From assembly GCA_018296165.2 (NCBI GenBank), contig JACKQL020000056.1, positions 268,872 through 332,871 on the forward strand: a stretch of 64,000 nucleotides of DNA, written 5' to 3'. This document shows positions 48,201-58,136 of this stretch, in pieces; positions within the stretch are counted from its first letter, which is position 1, and every line of letters begins with the position of its first letter. The notes under the pieces were generated by a model that worked only from the letters and a program-made list of their open reading frames with translations, was not told the origin of the DNA and did no database searches. The position numbers and the translations under genes are program-made. The stretch comes from Termitomyces sp. T153 (lineage: Eukaryota; Basidiomycota; Agaricomycetes; Agaricales; Lyophyllaceae).

Positions 48201-49600
48201 ACCCCCGCAACAACCCCGATGAGTCAAGCACCGGGAACCCCTTCTTGCTGTCCCCAGACCACCACCTCCTGCTCCGGAGTGGACAAATTTACACCCCGGA
48301 CCACAAGTCCATCCGCCTTGACATACTCTGGCAGCACCATGACCATAAGCTCTGGGGGCACCCAGGAATTTGTAAGACCCTTCAACTCATCTCCTGGACT
48401 TACTTTTGGCCAGGAATGAAGAAGGATGTCACACAATACGTAAGGGCCTGCGAACCTTGCCTCTGGGCCAAGGTACTCCATTACTGCCCCCACAGATTAT
48501 TGAAACCCCTCCCCGTCAGCCACTGCCCCTGGTCCTCCCTATCGATGGATCATATTGTCGAACTCCCCGACTCTGAAGGTTTTAATGCAATCCTCATCAT
48601 CATTTGCCACCTCACCAAGCAAGCCCTCTTCATCCCCTGCCACACCACCAACAATGCTCTGGAGTTTGCCAAACTGTTTCTTGAACACATATTCTCCAAG
48701 CATGGACTCCCAGACAACATTGTCTCTGACCGCAGACCCCTGTTTGTATCCCACTTTTGGCAGTCGCTATGCAGGGTGCTCAAGATCAAAACCAACCTCT
48801 CTACTTCCTATCACCTGGAGACTGACGGACAAACAGAACAAGTGAACCAGATGCTGGAGCAGTATCTCTGCCTATACGTTAACTATTTACAGAACAACTG
48901 GTGCGCAGAACTCCCCCTTGCCGAATTCACCTACAACAACATGCCCCACTCCGCCACCAGAGTCTCCCCCTTCTATGCCAACAAAGGCTACAACCCCCGA
49001 CTCACCCTGTCCCTGAAGGACATCTCCCACACTGCCCACAAAGTTGCTGAGGACCTCCAATCCCTTCACCAATTTCTCCAGGACGAGATCAACACTGCCA
49101 ATCAAGCCTACTCCAAACATGCCGACACCCGATGTGACCCCACCCCCGACTGGCCTTCTGGCACCTTGGTTTGGCTCAATTGACGCAACCTCAAGACCTG
49201 GAGGCCCTCCATCAAATTAGACCACAAGCGCCTCAGTCCTTTCAAAGTCCTCCGGAAGGTCTCCACACATGCCTATAAACTCAACCTACCTCTGGGCTTG
49301 AAAGGCCTCCACCCTGTGTTCCACATTCAACTCCTCAAAAAACATGCCCTGGACCCCTTCCCTGGCCAGCGCCCCAGCCGACCACCCCCCATCGGGGTTG
49401 AGGACAAGTACCGCTACAAGGTCGACCAGATCCTTGACTCCCGCTTGGTCTGCAGACGACCCCAGTACTTAGTCTGCTGGAAGGGCTACAGACCTGAGGA
49501 CAACACGTGGGAGCCCCAAAAAAACCTTGACGGAGCCCCCAATGAACTCCAGGACTTCCATCAACAACACCCCACCAAGCCCCGGGACCTCCAGGACTAG
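45230..49600 (+). pseudogene. Chromovirus A pol: PR-PR-RT-RH-IN-chromodomain
   Basis: PR1 has LVDSGATDNFID (Asp codon at 45431). PR2 has LVDSGTSSTFV (45902) and PIVLGLPWLQ; both are in one frame with RT. RT: LFAKKKDGSLQLCVDYRGLN, TKIDLRSGYNNVQI, FGMTNSPTTFQ, and YLDN (47234-47245) where YLDD is standard. RNase H: LECNTSNYAIAGILSQ, YDKELLAIIEAF, VYSDHNNLQYF. Integrase: an HHCC finger (HPGICKTLQLI...CEPC), SMDHIVELP, VSDRRPLF and ETDGQTEQVNQ supply the DDE triad. The chromodomain [17 protein letters not shown] (about 49465-49520) targets chromatin in relatives. Stops: TGA at 45599, 47306, 48032 and 49181. Otherwise nearly full-length. Confidence 0.92.
45400..46185 (+). other. Two tandem retropepsin-like domains within pol
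   Basis: Each half has the same landmarks in the same order: VDSG(A/T) with the catalytic Asp, then a hydrophobic VVLEFSW or IVLGLPW segment, then a CIDW or DIDW close. PR1 spans about 45400-45720, PR2 about 45880-46185. Retropepsins work as homodimers of one such unit, so two in one polyprotein suggest a duplication with possible intramolecular pairing. Confidence 0.7.
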
Positions 49601-49829
49601 CAAGTGCAGACGGCATCAGTGGGCGTAACCCCCACCTCTAGATTTATCAGGGATTCAACTCCCACAAGTACCCCCCTATGTGTTTTCACTTACTTTGCCC
49701 CTCACTCATTCTGAAAACTTCTCACACTCAGCAGAAGTGCAAGAAGTCCAATATTCACAAAAAAAACTACAAGGAAGAAATACAGAAATCGGGGAGCGCG
49801 GGGCAACAAGACACCAGAATCCAGAAAAC

Positions 49830-51523
49830 CCCTACTCCCCCTCCCCCTCCGAATCTACCTCTGCTATCCTTCCCACCAGATCCACCTCCAGCTGCACTAC
49901 TACCATTGCAAGGACTTCGGGATGCCCTAGGAGCAGCTCCACCACGTCCACTGCCACCTCCCACCACGCTCCGGGGTCCGCTGTTGCCCTCCGCCGATGT
50001 CCCACCAGCAGACACCCCATCTGCGTGACCCCCTGCCCCAATTCTGGGGGGAGATCCCCGGGCATCCTTGCCAACCCGTCATGAATGGACCCCAGTGCCG
50101 CTGATGCTCTGTCGAGGAGGATGCGATGCTCCCTGGCCCAGTCTACAGAATCAAAGGTCAGCTCATAGTAAACAGGAGATGAAGGGAGCACTTATGGAGC
50201 ACTCCCTGCCACCCCGAGGCTGCCTCGTTGGCAAGCCACTCTTCCCGCCAACGCACCCTCTCCGCCATCACTTGGGTCACCTCCACACTGGACCCCCGCT
50301 GAGTCCCCCGCGTCCCTGACCCCTCCGATCATTGCCCTGCTGCCTCTGCCCATGCCTCCAATGGCCTCATGCATGCTCGCAGCTCCTGAAGCTGCGACAG
50401 TTGCTCCGTGGTGGTCCCCACGGCAATATCTTTATCCCTACGCACCAAGTCCCGTTCCTTCTGAGCCTCATCCAGTTCCCTCCAAAACCCATCCCTCTCC
50501 TCCCCCACCCTACAGATTTCCTCCCCGCATGTAGCCAACAACCTCTCCAACTCCTCTGCCCGACGCTGCAGGAGAGCCTCGGCAATTGACCATGACTCTC
50601 CCGCAGACTGCTCAACCAAGGCCCCAGAAGTCAGGGAATACACAGTAGGACCGGGAGGGCCTGCCATCGCTGGCTCCCCCCATGCCCGCTTGCTAGGCCC
50701 TGCCTCTGGCAAGGGGGACACCCTCCATTTACCCTTGTTGTGCATCGCAGGGGCCCCCTCCCTCTGCCTACCCTGTGGGGGCCCAATCTTCATTGGGGGC
50801 CATCCCGCGCCAACTCCCCCCTCTACCCTGGAACCCCTCCCTGAGACCCTACCCCTCCGACCCTCCTCCAACTGCATTGCAACCCACTCACAGTCCCACC
50901 CCTGTTCTGCTGCAATGCAGGCAGCACACCAACTCAGAGTGACAGAGCACTTCTCATGCTGCGAGTGACACGGGAGACACACTGACATGTCCCGCCACAC
51001 TCCTGGCACAGGCTCCTCAAACTCACACTGTTCACCCCACCGGGTATAGGACACACACTAGAAATGTGGGTTAGTTCAATAAGAAAGGAACATGCCAATG
51101 ATGCACCAGGGCCACTGCCTGACACCACTCCAACGTCGGGGGACCTCTTGCTCGCCCCACAGCCTCTGCAAAGTACTCCAGCATCACATCCACCTGCATG
51201 ACTCTTGACCCCATGGGGATTGGGCAGACCACCCTGGGGACCATACCAGACCTGGAGCAAGAAGCGAGGACCATTTCCCCTGACAACTGTGCTGGAACCT
51301 CCCCCAACGTAGGGCCCAAGGGGCCCGCCACCGCCACCGACAACTCTGACTGGACCTATTCAAGCACTCCAGCCACAATGAGCAAGAGATGATACTTACG
51401 ACTACAGTACATTGCCTGCACCCGCCTATGGTCTTGCCAACCCTCAGAGTCCTCCGAGGAAGAAGTCGGGGTATGTGCCGAGGGGGAGGGGGATGCTGCT
51501 GGAGAATACATGGAAGACAACAT
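49830..51523 (-). pseudogene. Antisense two-exon gene in chromovirus A: Zn2Cys6-like cluster plus coiled coil
   Basis: Exon 1 is 51523-51107 (139 codons, ATG start, serine/proline-rich N-terminus, one in-frame TAG at 51356-51358). A 49-nt intron (51106-51058) has a GTGCAT donor, a CTAAC branch site (51070-51074) and a TTTCTAG acceptor, and keeps phase 0. Exon 2 (51057-50329) has cysteines spaced CX2CX6CX6CX2CX8C at 50979-50890, the Gal4-type spacing, then a basic/proline linker with KGKWRVSP and a heptad-rich coiled coil (RRAEELERLLATCGEEICRV... about 50590-50340). A TGA closes the frame at 50329; similar coding quality continues to about 49830 after a shift (AREHRILLDRASAALGS). It lies after the integrase, where the sense strand codes for nothing. 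The splice model and domain are inferences; the frames are seen directly. Confidence 0.7.
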
Positions 51524-51720
51524 TGGAAAAGTTTGGGAACCCCAGGATACATCTGATCCTTTTCAATGACTAGGAAAGAACCCCCTGAACGGCGGCCATG
51601 CTTTGACTTCATTCCCCACACCACTGCCGCTACTGCGGTCTGATCAATATTGCTCAACTTCAATTCCCATGCTCCACTGATCCCCAAACTGTACCCCGCA
51701 TCTCGAGGGTCTTGACGCTG

Positions 51721-51732
51721 AAGGGGGGGTGA
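51721..51732 (+). promoter_or_regulatory. Polypurine tract of chromovirus A
   Basis: AAGGGGGGGTGA directly before the 3' LTR, the usual primer site for plus-strand DNA synthesis. Confidence 0.85.
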
Positions 51733-52768
51733 TGTCATGACCCACTCCCTAGACCCTGACACTGCCCCCAGCCCCCCCCTCAATGCTCCGCCAAACTCCC
51801 CAACCCTTGCCCACCCTCCGCGCCCACTTTGGGCAACTCTGACACTTCCTCGGCAGACCCCAACGGCTCCTTGATCAACTCCAACACCTTCTCCGCAGCA
51901 GTTGATGCACCCCCTGAATTCCCCTGGACTCCCGAGGCTTTTCCTGACCCCAGAACAATCTGCTTCCCAACTGATCCCATCAGAATGTCACCGCAGCCTG
52001 TTCCAAGATTGCACCCGACAACCGTTGACTCCGCGCAGTTCCGTCAAGCCCGCCGCCATATCCTCTGCCCTCTGGAGCCGCCCAGTAGTAGGTATATAAG
52101 TCATAGAGGAACCCCTAGTACTTTAGTCTTGATATTGCATTCACTGGTTTCTTATGTCTTGTCTTTTGTCTCATCACTGTCTCTGTTTTTAGTTTCAAAT
52201 CTATCTCTGTTCTCTGTCTCGTCTTGCCTCGTCTCTGCCTCGTCTCGACTGTGTATAGTTCCTTTGTCTTCCTAAGTTCCTTTCATCTTCTCTGTTCTCT
52301 GTCTCATCTTGCCTCGTCTCTGCCTTGTCTTGACTGTGTATAGTTCCTTTGTCTTCCTAAGTTCCTTTCATCTCCAATGACAGTATGAACTCCACGTGCA
52401 TGCTATGACCCGAACATTCCTACGACAACCCCGGACCTTGCTCCCGCTCGGCCCAGGAACACCTCACGTCTTGGCAATCCCCCATCAAACTCCGGCTCTG
52501 CCCCCGTCAACCGCAAAGCCTCCACTTACCCTGCATTCTAATTGCACACCCATGAACTTGCTCTGGCACCCGTCCAGGTTCAACAACTAGTACACTTGGT
52601 CTTAGATGCCCCCGAACCACTCCGGACTTGCTCAGATCGCCCCCTAGCTCCCCCTCGCAAGTCCCTCTGCGCCAATACCAGACGCTTGGTTATAAGTGCA
52701 GGACATCGCATCCGCCTAGTAAGGACTCGCCAGTGTAGCTGAGCCCCCGTTGTCAGCGGAACTTGACA
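51733..52768 (+). repeat. 3' LTR of chromovirus A, with internal 85-bp duplication
   Basis: 1036 bp against 948 bp for the 5' LTR. The difference is mostly a tandem duplication, 52204-52288 and 52289-52373 (tctctgttctctgtctc...), absent from the 5' LTR and therefore post-insertional. Differences elsewhere are mainly C/T and G/A at CpG. Confidence 0.92.
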
Positions 52769-52773
52769 AGCTC

Positions 52774-53985
52774 CTTGGTAACCTTCACCCGGTCATTGCC
52801 CTATACCAATTACATTGTGATATCCATTGCATGCTAAGTGTTATGTTGTGCTTATTGGAGGAACAGACTTTGCAATGGAAAGCTTGTAACAAAATGTTTG
52901 CACTGATAGCAGATGACTTGCAGTATGCATGATTGAAAGAAGTAGCCACCAAGTGGCAACAAATGTCAGGTGGCTGTCAGCCTCCAGTCTTTCCTATTTA
53001 CAACCAGAACTATGCCAACTTTACATCTAAATTGGTGTCTAGACAGGTAACCCACAAAGGGTCAAACACATCTGCTGCATACAAATCTCACAAACAATCT
53101 AAACATAGATGTCATTACAACCCTTAAAGTAAGCATAGAGGAGAACCATAGTTTGATGTCAAGAGCAAGGTCAAGCCATGCAAATGGATCCAAACATGAC
53201 CCAGATAGCAAGGTGCTAGTTGACCATGTCATCTCTCATGCCTGGAGCAATGTGACCTTGGGAAAATACTCTGCCCATGTTCAAGACTTTGTGACCTTCT
53301 GCCACTCACAAAACACATCCACATGCTTGCTGGCCTTGGAAGATTTATTGTGTTGCTATGCAGCTTCAATGGCAGGTGCAAAGGCAGGAAAGACAGCAGC
53401 AAACAAGATTTCAGGTTTGAGGTCCTGGTATATACAGAACAATCTACCCTGGTCTGGCTCTCTCCAACTGAACACAATGCTGGCTGACATAGGAAACGTC
53501 TGCCCTGGTGCATCCTTTTGTGCATCCTTTTGTGCAGAGCAACCACCAGTATCTTTGGCAATGTCAAAGATGTTGCACAATGCTCTGCAATTGAATAGCC
53601 CTTCTGACACATGTGTTTGGGCTATTGCCACTGCATCCTTCTGGGCTCAGATCAGATTGGGGGAAATTCTGCCTCTGAGAGAGCACAATTTTGGGAGAGA
53701 GGGTGTTCCTTCTTGGTGTAGTTTTAGGATGCCCAACAAGTAAGGTTCACACTCACTCCATCTGCCAAGAACAAAACAAAACCAATAGAAAGGGGAGACA
53801 GTGATGGTCACCTGACAAATCAATCCTTTTGACCCTATCTTGGCTTTAGAAACCCATGCGTGGGTTAATAGAGTGTCTTTAAACAACCCCCTTGCTTGTT
53901 ATGTTTTGCTTAAAGGTGACAGAATCAGCCTCACACCTAGGAAACTTTGCAAAGAATTCAACCAATGTCTATTGGGTTCAAATCA
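52774..53985 (+). pseudogene. DIRS tyrosine recombinase, 3' part of the DIRS element
   Basis: After a degraded lead-in (FPIYNQNYANFTSKL type), a frame at 53153-53743 reads an N-terminal SAM-like DNA-binding domain (VTLGKYSAHVQDFVTFC), FKISGLRSWYIQ-like residues and TASFWAQIRLGEILP, which holds the first catalytic Arg. A stop follows, then LHLPRTKQNQ-like and LTPRKLCKEFNQCL pieces. The C-terminal H-x-x-R...Tyr end expected next is not there; the sequence diverges after about 53985. Inactive. Confidence 0.72.
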
Positions 53986-54270
53986 GGCTGATGAAGCAAC
54001 AGCATAGCCCAACGGAGACAGACAATGATGCATAACATAATCATGAAATAATGGATGCTTGCAAGCCATCTACTGGGCACCAAGCTTACTAACAGGCAGA
54101 CAGCCTCATGAACCAGTCTCTAAAGCAAGTGGCAGCAAGCCACAACCAGCTTGGGAGACATGATGTCATGGCCTGGCCATGATGACCTACACATTACCAG
54201 TCAGTCCAGCAGTAAGCCAGCACATCAGTTGGTGCCAGAGGTACTCCCATGCAAAGTTAAAGCCCTTTAC

Positions 54271-54484
54271 TAGAAATGTATTGAGGCCATGGCAGCAATG
54301 CTTGTGCAGCACCTCAGAGCAGTGGGGAAAATGGTGCCTTGCAATTGCATGGTTTTTGGAGAACCATCTTGCCTTCTTAGAAATGTATTGAGGCCATGGC
54401 AGCAATGCTTGTGCAGCACCTCAGAGCAGTGGGGAAAATGGTGCCTTGCAATTGCATGGTTTTTGGAGAACCATCTTGCCTTCA
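54271..54484 (+). repeat. Tandem duplication, 2 x 107 bp
   Basis: 54271-54377 and 54378-54484 differ at one position by eye. In otherwise eroded DNA such identity means a recent duplication. Confidence 0.93.
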
Positions 54485-55019
54485 TAGTAACTGAGGCCTT
54501 CCTCTACAAAAAGGGACTTTGTGCTGGCAGTGTCAAATGGCAATGGAATGTGCATCCAAGTACCACATGTTTGACTCTGACATCCAAGTGTGTAAGAATG
54601 TGTAGAGGAGAAGTTATGGATGAAGCTGGAGGATTGGTGGCAGTGGCCCACCTTGCCAAGGTGGCCAGTAGTAAGCCAGGTACTGGTTCCTCACTGATCC
54701 AATTTACCACTGGCATTCCATAACATGTAGGATCAATAGTTATGACTTACAAGGTGATTTTGAACAGTACCCATGCTTCATCACAGTACACTGTAGCCAT
54801 TGTAGTTATGGTGTGGAAGAGAGAGTCTGTTGTTGAAGGATGGAAACTGGTACACATGACCTGATGTTGATAATTTTCTTGTACAGAATTTTAGAATGTT
54901 TGTAGTGGAGTACCATCAGTGAATCTATCAAAGATGCCATTAGTCTATCCTCAGGAGTGCCTCCAGTAGTGTGAGCATTTTGAGCTTGTGAACTGCATGG
55001 TCCTGTTGGGCTGAAGTGG
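54485..55019. other. CpG-poor relic sequence
   Basis: Short broken frames only. Probably continues the gypsy fragment to its right on the minus strand, but I cannot name any domain in it. Confidence 0.35.
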
Positions 55020-55345
55020 ATAGGTTTGACATGAACCCTGCTGCTCTGCAGCTTTTCCACATTTTTCCTTGGCCAAACATGGCTCTGGCTCCTACACCAT
55101 TCTTCAATGTATTTCTTACGAAGCAAACGAGCTCATCATGCCCGGGATCGATAGGCTGGATGTTCAACCACAATATGCAAATATTCTTCATACTTCTTGG
55201 TGGAGCCTGAGTGAATGAAGATATTGTCTGAATAGATGCGCATAAATTTTTCAATTACATCTCAGAATGGAGGTCATCAACCTCTGAAATGTAGAAGGCA
55301 TATTGTAGTTGGGGCCTATCTACATGATATTCCTTACAAAGGTTC
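55020..55345 (-). mobile_element. Fragment of a third gypsy-type RT
   Basis: On the minus strand, across one frameshift: NMPSTFQRLMTSILR, then EKFMRIYSDNIFIHSG and KKYEEYLHIV. This is the Ty3/gypsy RT block around the catalytic box, which reads YSDN (55223-55234) rather than YxDD. It differs from families A and B. The boundary to CpG-rich host DNA falls in this region. Confidence 0.6.
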
Positions 55346-55524
55346 TGGCTCCGATGGCAAACTATACCTGTCGTGGGCGTTTGTTAACTCGGAAAGATGC
55401 TACGAGGTTGCAAAAATGGTTTGCTTGATAATCGTGCCATCGCACACGCGCCTGAGTAAAACATGCACGAGTTCAATTATCCGAATCTGTAGAACCAGCG
55501 GGACGATACTGCCTGATTAAATAG

Positions 55525-57183
55525 CTACAAGAAATTCCCCTTGAACATTCGGGCTTCATAATTCCTCGTAACAAATATGATACCCATGTCCGGTCCCACT
55601 GCATATATACGAGCCCTCGTAGGCTCAGATACTTCTCCATATATGGCCGCAAAAACTTTCCAGACCTTCCCACTGTGTCCTCGCCCTTTCGCACGAGCTG
55701 CAATGACATCCAGTAGCAGATCGACATGTGAGGATGGCAAACAGCATCTGAGATTTTGCAGACGCGGAAGCACCAGGCCAGCCGCCAGTTTGAGCATGAG
55801 CGTGATAGGAAAGTTTAAAGTGAAGCCTTCAAAGCGTTCCAGACGAGGCATGTACTTGGCGAGAAAGTTTGCAAGTCGCTTCAGGCGTCGGGAGCGATAT
55901 ATTAGATAGTCGGGTGCGCCCCCTGTCTCGGCAGCTGGAATCAAAGTCTGCGTAATTTGGTACAATCCATCGTAACAACAGAATGTCCTGATCGCGCAGG
56001 AAGAAGCTTTGATTACTTGCAAGAGTGGGGTTAGAATCACTGTATGGCCACCGTGCACGTCGACAGACAGATGCAAGAGGGCGGGAACTCTGAAGAGTGC
56101 TAGAATCTGGGGGCAAGAGGTCTTGAACTGAAGAGACTTGAGCTGAGGCAAATAAAGCTGCCGTAAAGAGTCCACTTTAGTCTTGTAGTCGTCGGGGTGT
56201 ATGGCATGAAGCGTCAACATTTCGACTTTTTCAAGATCATAGAGTGCGCAGACCAACTCGCTAAAACGGATTCTATAGCGGTTGTCGGATGAACCGTTTA
56301 TGCGGAGGACCTTCAGCTGTTTCCATGGTATTCCCAACAAATGAAGACACTCGGGCCTTCCCATTTCGTAATGCAGAGTTATAAGTTTCGGCAAATCGTC
56401 GATTTTGGGAAGATTATGGACACCGGTGTCGAAGATCTCTAGACTGAGAGATAGCAGAGAAGCGCATTTTGAGAGGCAAGATTGAAGTGATGCCATAGAA
56501 ATTCCCGGGCAAGCGAAGCGAAAAATCGTCAATTGAGACCAGGGAATCTCCTTGCAGTGTATCAATGCTTCGGGTGCAGATCTAGAGGGCCCCACAATCT
56601 CGAGTGCTCGTAGATTTCGCATTGAACCAAATATCGTTGGATTGTTCGTGGTAACGATGGTTTGATAGACAGGACGCCATTGTATCGTCGTACCCGCGGT
56701 AGGCGGATAAAACGTCATTGACAGTTTCTTCAATTTTACCATGCCAGGACCATGGAACAGGAATGGCAGAATGGAAGAGTGGGACAAATTTATCATGAAT
56801 TCTTCCACATGCATACCATGATAAGGAAGGATCATATCCCAACGTGTTTTTATGTGTACTGGAAAACGTCCAGCATGATCGATGCGCACGAAAGAAATAC
56901 GGCGCGCCAGCCCCATCGCTTGTAGTGTGTCCAGTAGCTTGAACGGTTTTTTCGTCCCGTCCAGGTCCATATGAAGTCTCCACCAGAGCTTGTCATTTTT
57001 AAGGGCAAGCTGCCTCCACTGAGAGCAGACAAGTGTGAGAGTCCATGGCACTGAAGTCATCGACGAAGAGTGTCCAAGAAGCGCGTGAGTAACGGCGGAT
57101 TCAAAAATTAAATCCAAAACTTCGACTGGGATGGCGGTGACACCAGATAACGCTACATTAGGAACCCAGCTTATTCGTTCCAT
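55525..57183 (-). CDS. F-box protein with leucine-rich C-terminal region, 552 aa
   Basis: Single-exon gene. Residues about 15-70 form an F-box: AIPVEVLDLIFESAV, then WTLTLVCSQWRQLALKNDKLWWRL. F-box proteins bind SKP1 in SCF ubiquitin ligases and select substrates. The rest shows irregular leucine-rich segments (LKKLSMTFY, LRALEIVG, LLSLSLEIF, LKVLRING, LHLSVDVHG), as in the large F-box/LRR families of Agaricomycetes. The start is the first ATG of the frame. CpG normal, no stops: intact. Substrate unknown. Confidence 0.85.
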   Translation of the reverse strand: MERISWVPNVALSGVTAIPVEVLDLIFESAVTHALLGHSSSMTSVPWTLTLVCSQWRQLALKNDKLWWRLHMDLDGTKKPFKLLDTLQAMGLARRISFVRIDHAGRFPVHIKTRWDMILPYHGMHVEEFMINLSHSSILPFLFHGPGMVKLKKLSMTFYPPTAGTTIQWRPVYQTIVTTNNPTIFGSMRNLRALEIVGPSRSAPEALIHCKEIPWSQLTIFRFACPGISMASLQSCLSKCASLLSLSLEIFDTGVHNLPKIDDLPKLITLHYEMGRPECLHLLGIPWKQLKVLRINGSSDNRYRIRFSELVCALYDLEKVEMLTLHAIHPDDYKTKVDSLRQLYLPQLKSLQFKTSCPQILALFRVPALLHLSVDVHGGHTVILTPLLQVIKASSCAIRTFCCYDGLYQITQTLIPAAETGGAPDYLIYRSRRLKRLANFLAKYMPRLERFEGFTLNFPITLMLKLAAGLVLPRLQNLRCCLPSSHVDLLLDVIAARAKGRGHSGKVWKVFAAIYGEVSEPTRARIYAVGPDMGIIFVTRNYEARMFKGNFL

Positions 57184-58050
57184 GAGGCTCAGGAGTGAAA
57201 GTGTTCTCGTCTCGTTCTAAATGAGTATGTAAGTCAGGAGGATATTGAATATAGCTCTGCCCTGACCTCAGGTTGAGGAAGGCAAATGAGGCTAGCGTTG
57301 AAACGTTGAAGACTGGGCTGTGCCTCTACGACTCAGATTTCGAGGAATGAAGGCGCGAATGGACTTTCTATAAAAGCATTCGATCCTCCTACCCTGAATC
57401 TGAACAAGGAATGCCACAATCCCCACCACCAGTATCACTAAAACATTCTTTATGACATGGGTTAGCCAGATATATTCTCGAGCCACTGGTTGGCCACTTG
57501 ATTCGTTGCCTTTGTCTACTCGAGAACAATCGTGAGGCTGAGCGAGTCGTCCTTCAAACATTGTAACCCGTCATAAGCAGTAGGAAACTAGTCACCTTGT
57601 TTGCAATACTGCAAGACACCCCCTGCGATGCCCGACGTGAACGGTGAGTGGCCATGGCCAGGTCGAAATTTGGCAGCCGGCCATGGTCGACGTGTGATCA
57701 GGGACAGTGTATCAGGCCTGTCTCCATTCGGTCATGCCTCCGGAGAGCCCCGAACAAATCGTTTTGTTTTCCGCAGCTGCTACCTTTCCCTATACATACT
57801 TTATTTGGTACTTTATCAAAACCTCAATCCTGAATGCCTGAGCTGGCAAGTTAATTTAATTGGACCAGGTCTAGTACTTTCCTACTGAGGCTTCGACGTT
57901 CAACGTGTGCCAGAATGCCAGGTCCATAGTACCGTCTTGCTCTCAGGTCGTTTTTTTCCAACTCTCAGATGGCTTGATTCACTCCGAGCTAACACTAGTT
58001 ATATACGATTGGTATTGCAGACAAGTTGTTTTTCTTCCATAAAAATCAAT
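57184..58050. other. Intergenic between F-box gene and tRNA, one small ORF
   Basis: Host-like composition. Only a small frame at 57292-57561 stands out (separate entry). No repeat or RNA seen in the remainder. Confidence 0.45.
57292..57561 (-). CDS. Small ORF with one membrane segment (89 aa), uncertain
   Basis: ATG-started frame with one hydrophobic stretch, VIKNVLVILVVGIVAFLVQI (residues about 36-55), followed by basic residues (RRIECFYRKSIR), consistent with a single-pass membrane protein. No family recognised. It lies just upstream of the F-box gene on the same strand and could be 5' leader of that gene instead. Confidence 0.3.
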   Translation of the reverse strand: MFEGRLAQPHDCSRVDKGNESSGQPVAREYIWLTHVIKNVLVILVVGIVAFLVQIQGRRIECFYRKSIRAFIPRNLSRRGTAQSSTFQR

Positions 58051-58136
58051 GGTGAGATGGCCGAGCGGTCTAAGGCGCCAGACTAAGGTGTTATCTGGTC
58101 TCTTCGGGGGCGGGAGTTCAAATCTTCCTCTCATCA
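58051..58136 (+). tRNA. trnL-AAG: tRNA-Leu(AAG) with an 11-nt anticodon loop
   Basis: Acceptor GGTGAGA pairs with TCTCATC, discriminator A. The D-arm is GCCGAGCGGTCTAAGGC (A box), the anticodon stem CCAGA/TCTGG (58078-58082, 58094-58098), with a class II variable arm (TCTCTTCGGGGGC) and T-arm GGGAG-TTCAAAT-CTTCC. With T33 at 58084 the anticodon is AAG (58085-58087). The loop is CTAAGGTGTTA, four bases longer than normal, with the extra bases at the canonical intron site after position 37. A 4-nt intron or a defective tRNA are both possible. Confidence 0.88.

Larger units (their letters stand above)
41779..52768 (+). mobile_element. Ty3/gypsy chromovirus A, 10,990 bp, both LTRs and TSD
   Basis: Both LTRs start TGTCATGACCC and end with TTGACA or CTGACA, and the target duplication AGCTC is exact. 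Internal order: gag with zinc knuckle, two aspartic proteases, RT, RNase H, integrase with chromodomain, an antisense gene, a purine tract (51721-51732) and the 3' LTR. Unlike all other elements here it is CpG-rich, so it is the youngest. It is still defective: all single-base nonsense changes I could read in its sense coding region are TGA at positions where CGA is expected. A reversed, much older LTR of the same family lies at 2748-3728. Confidence 0.95.
38316..54180 (+). mobile_element. Decayed DIRS-type (tyrosine-recombinase) retrotransposon, interrupted twice
   Basis: Order on the plus strand is gag-like ORF, RT, RNase H, tyrosine recombinase, the layout of DIRS/PAT elements, which integrate with a recombinase and have no DDE integrase. 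RT and RNase H are split by a solo LTR (40863-41149); RNase H and recombinase are split by chromovirus A (41779-52768). Removing both restores a continuous domain order. All parts carry stops and shifts. I could not find its terminal or internal split repeats, so the outer limits are approximate. Confidence 0.75.

Noticed and set aside
51356..51399. Apparent antisense intron with a GTAAGT donor and AATAG acceptor
   Set aside because: The unspliced frame runs straight through in phase with the downstream exon apart from one TAG (probably former CAG); removing 44 nt would shift the frame away from the better coding sequence.
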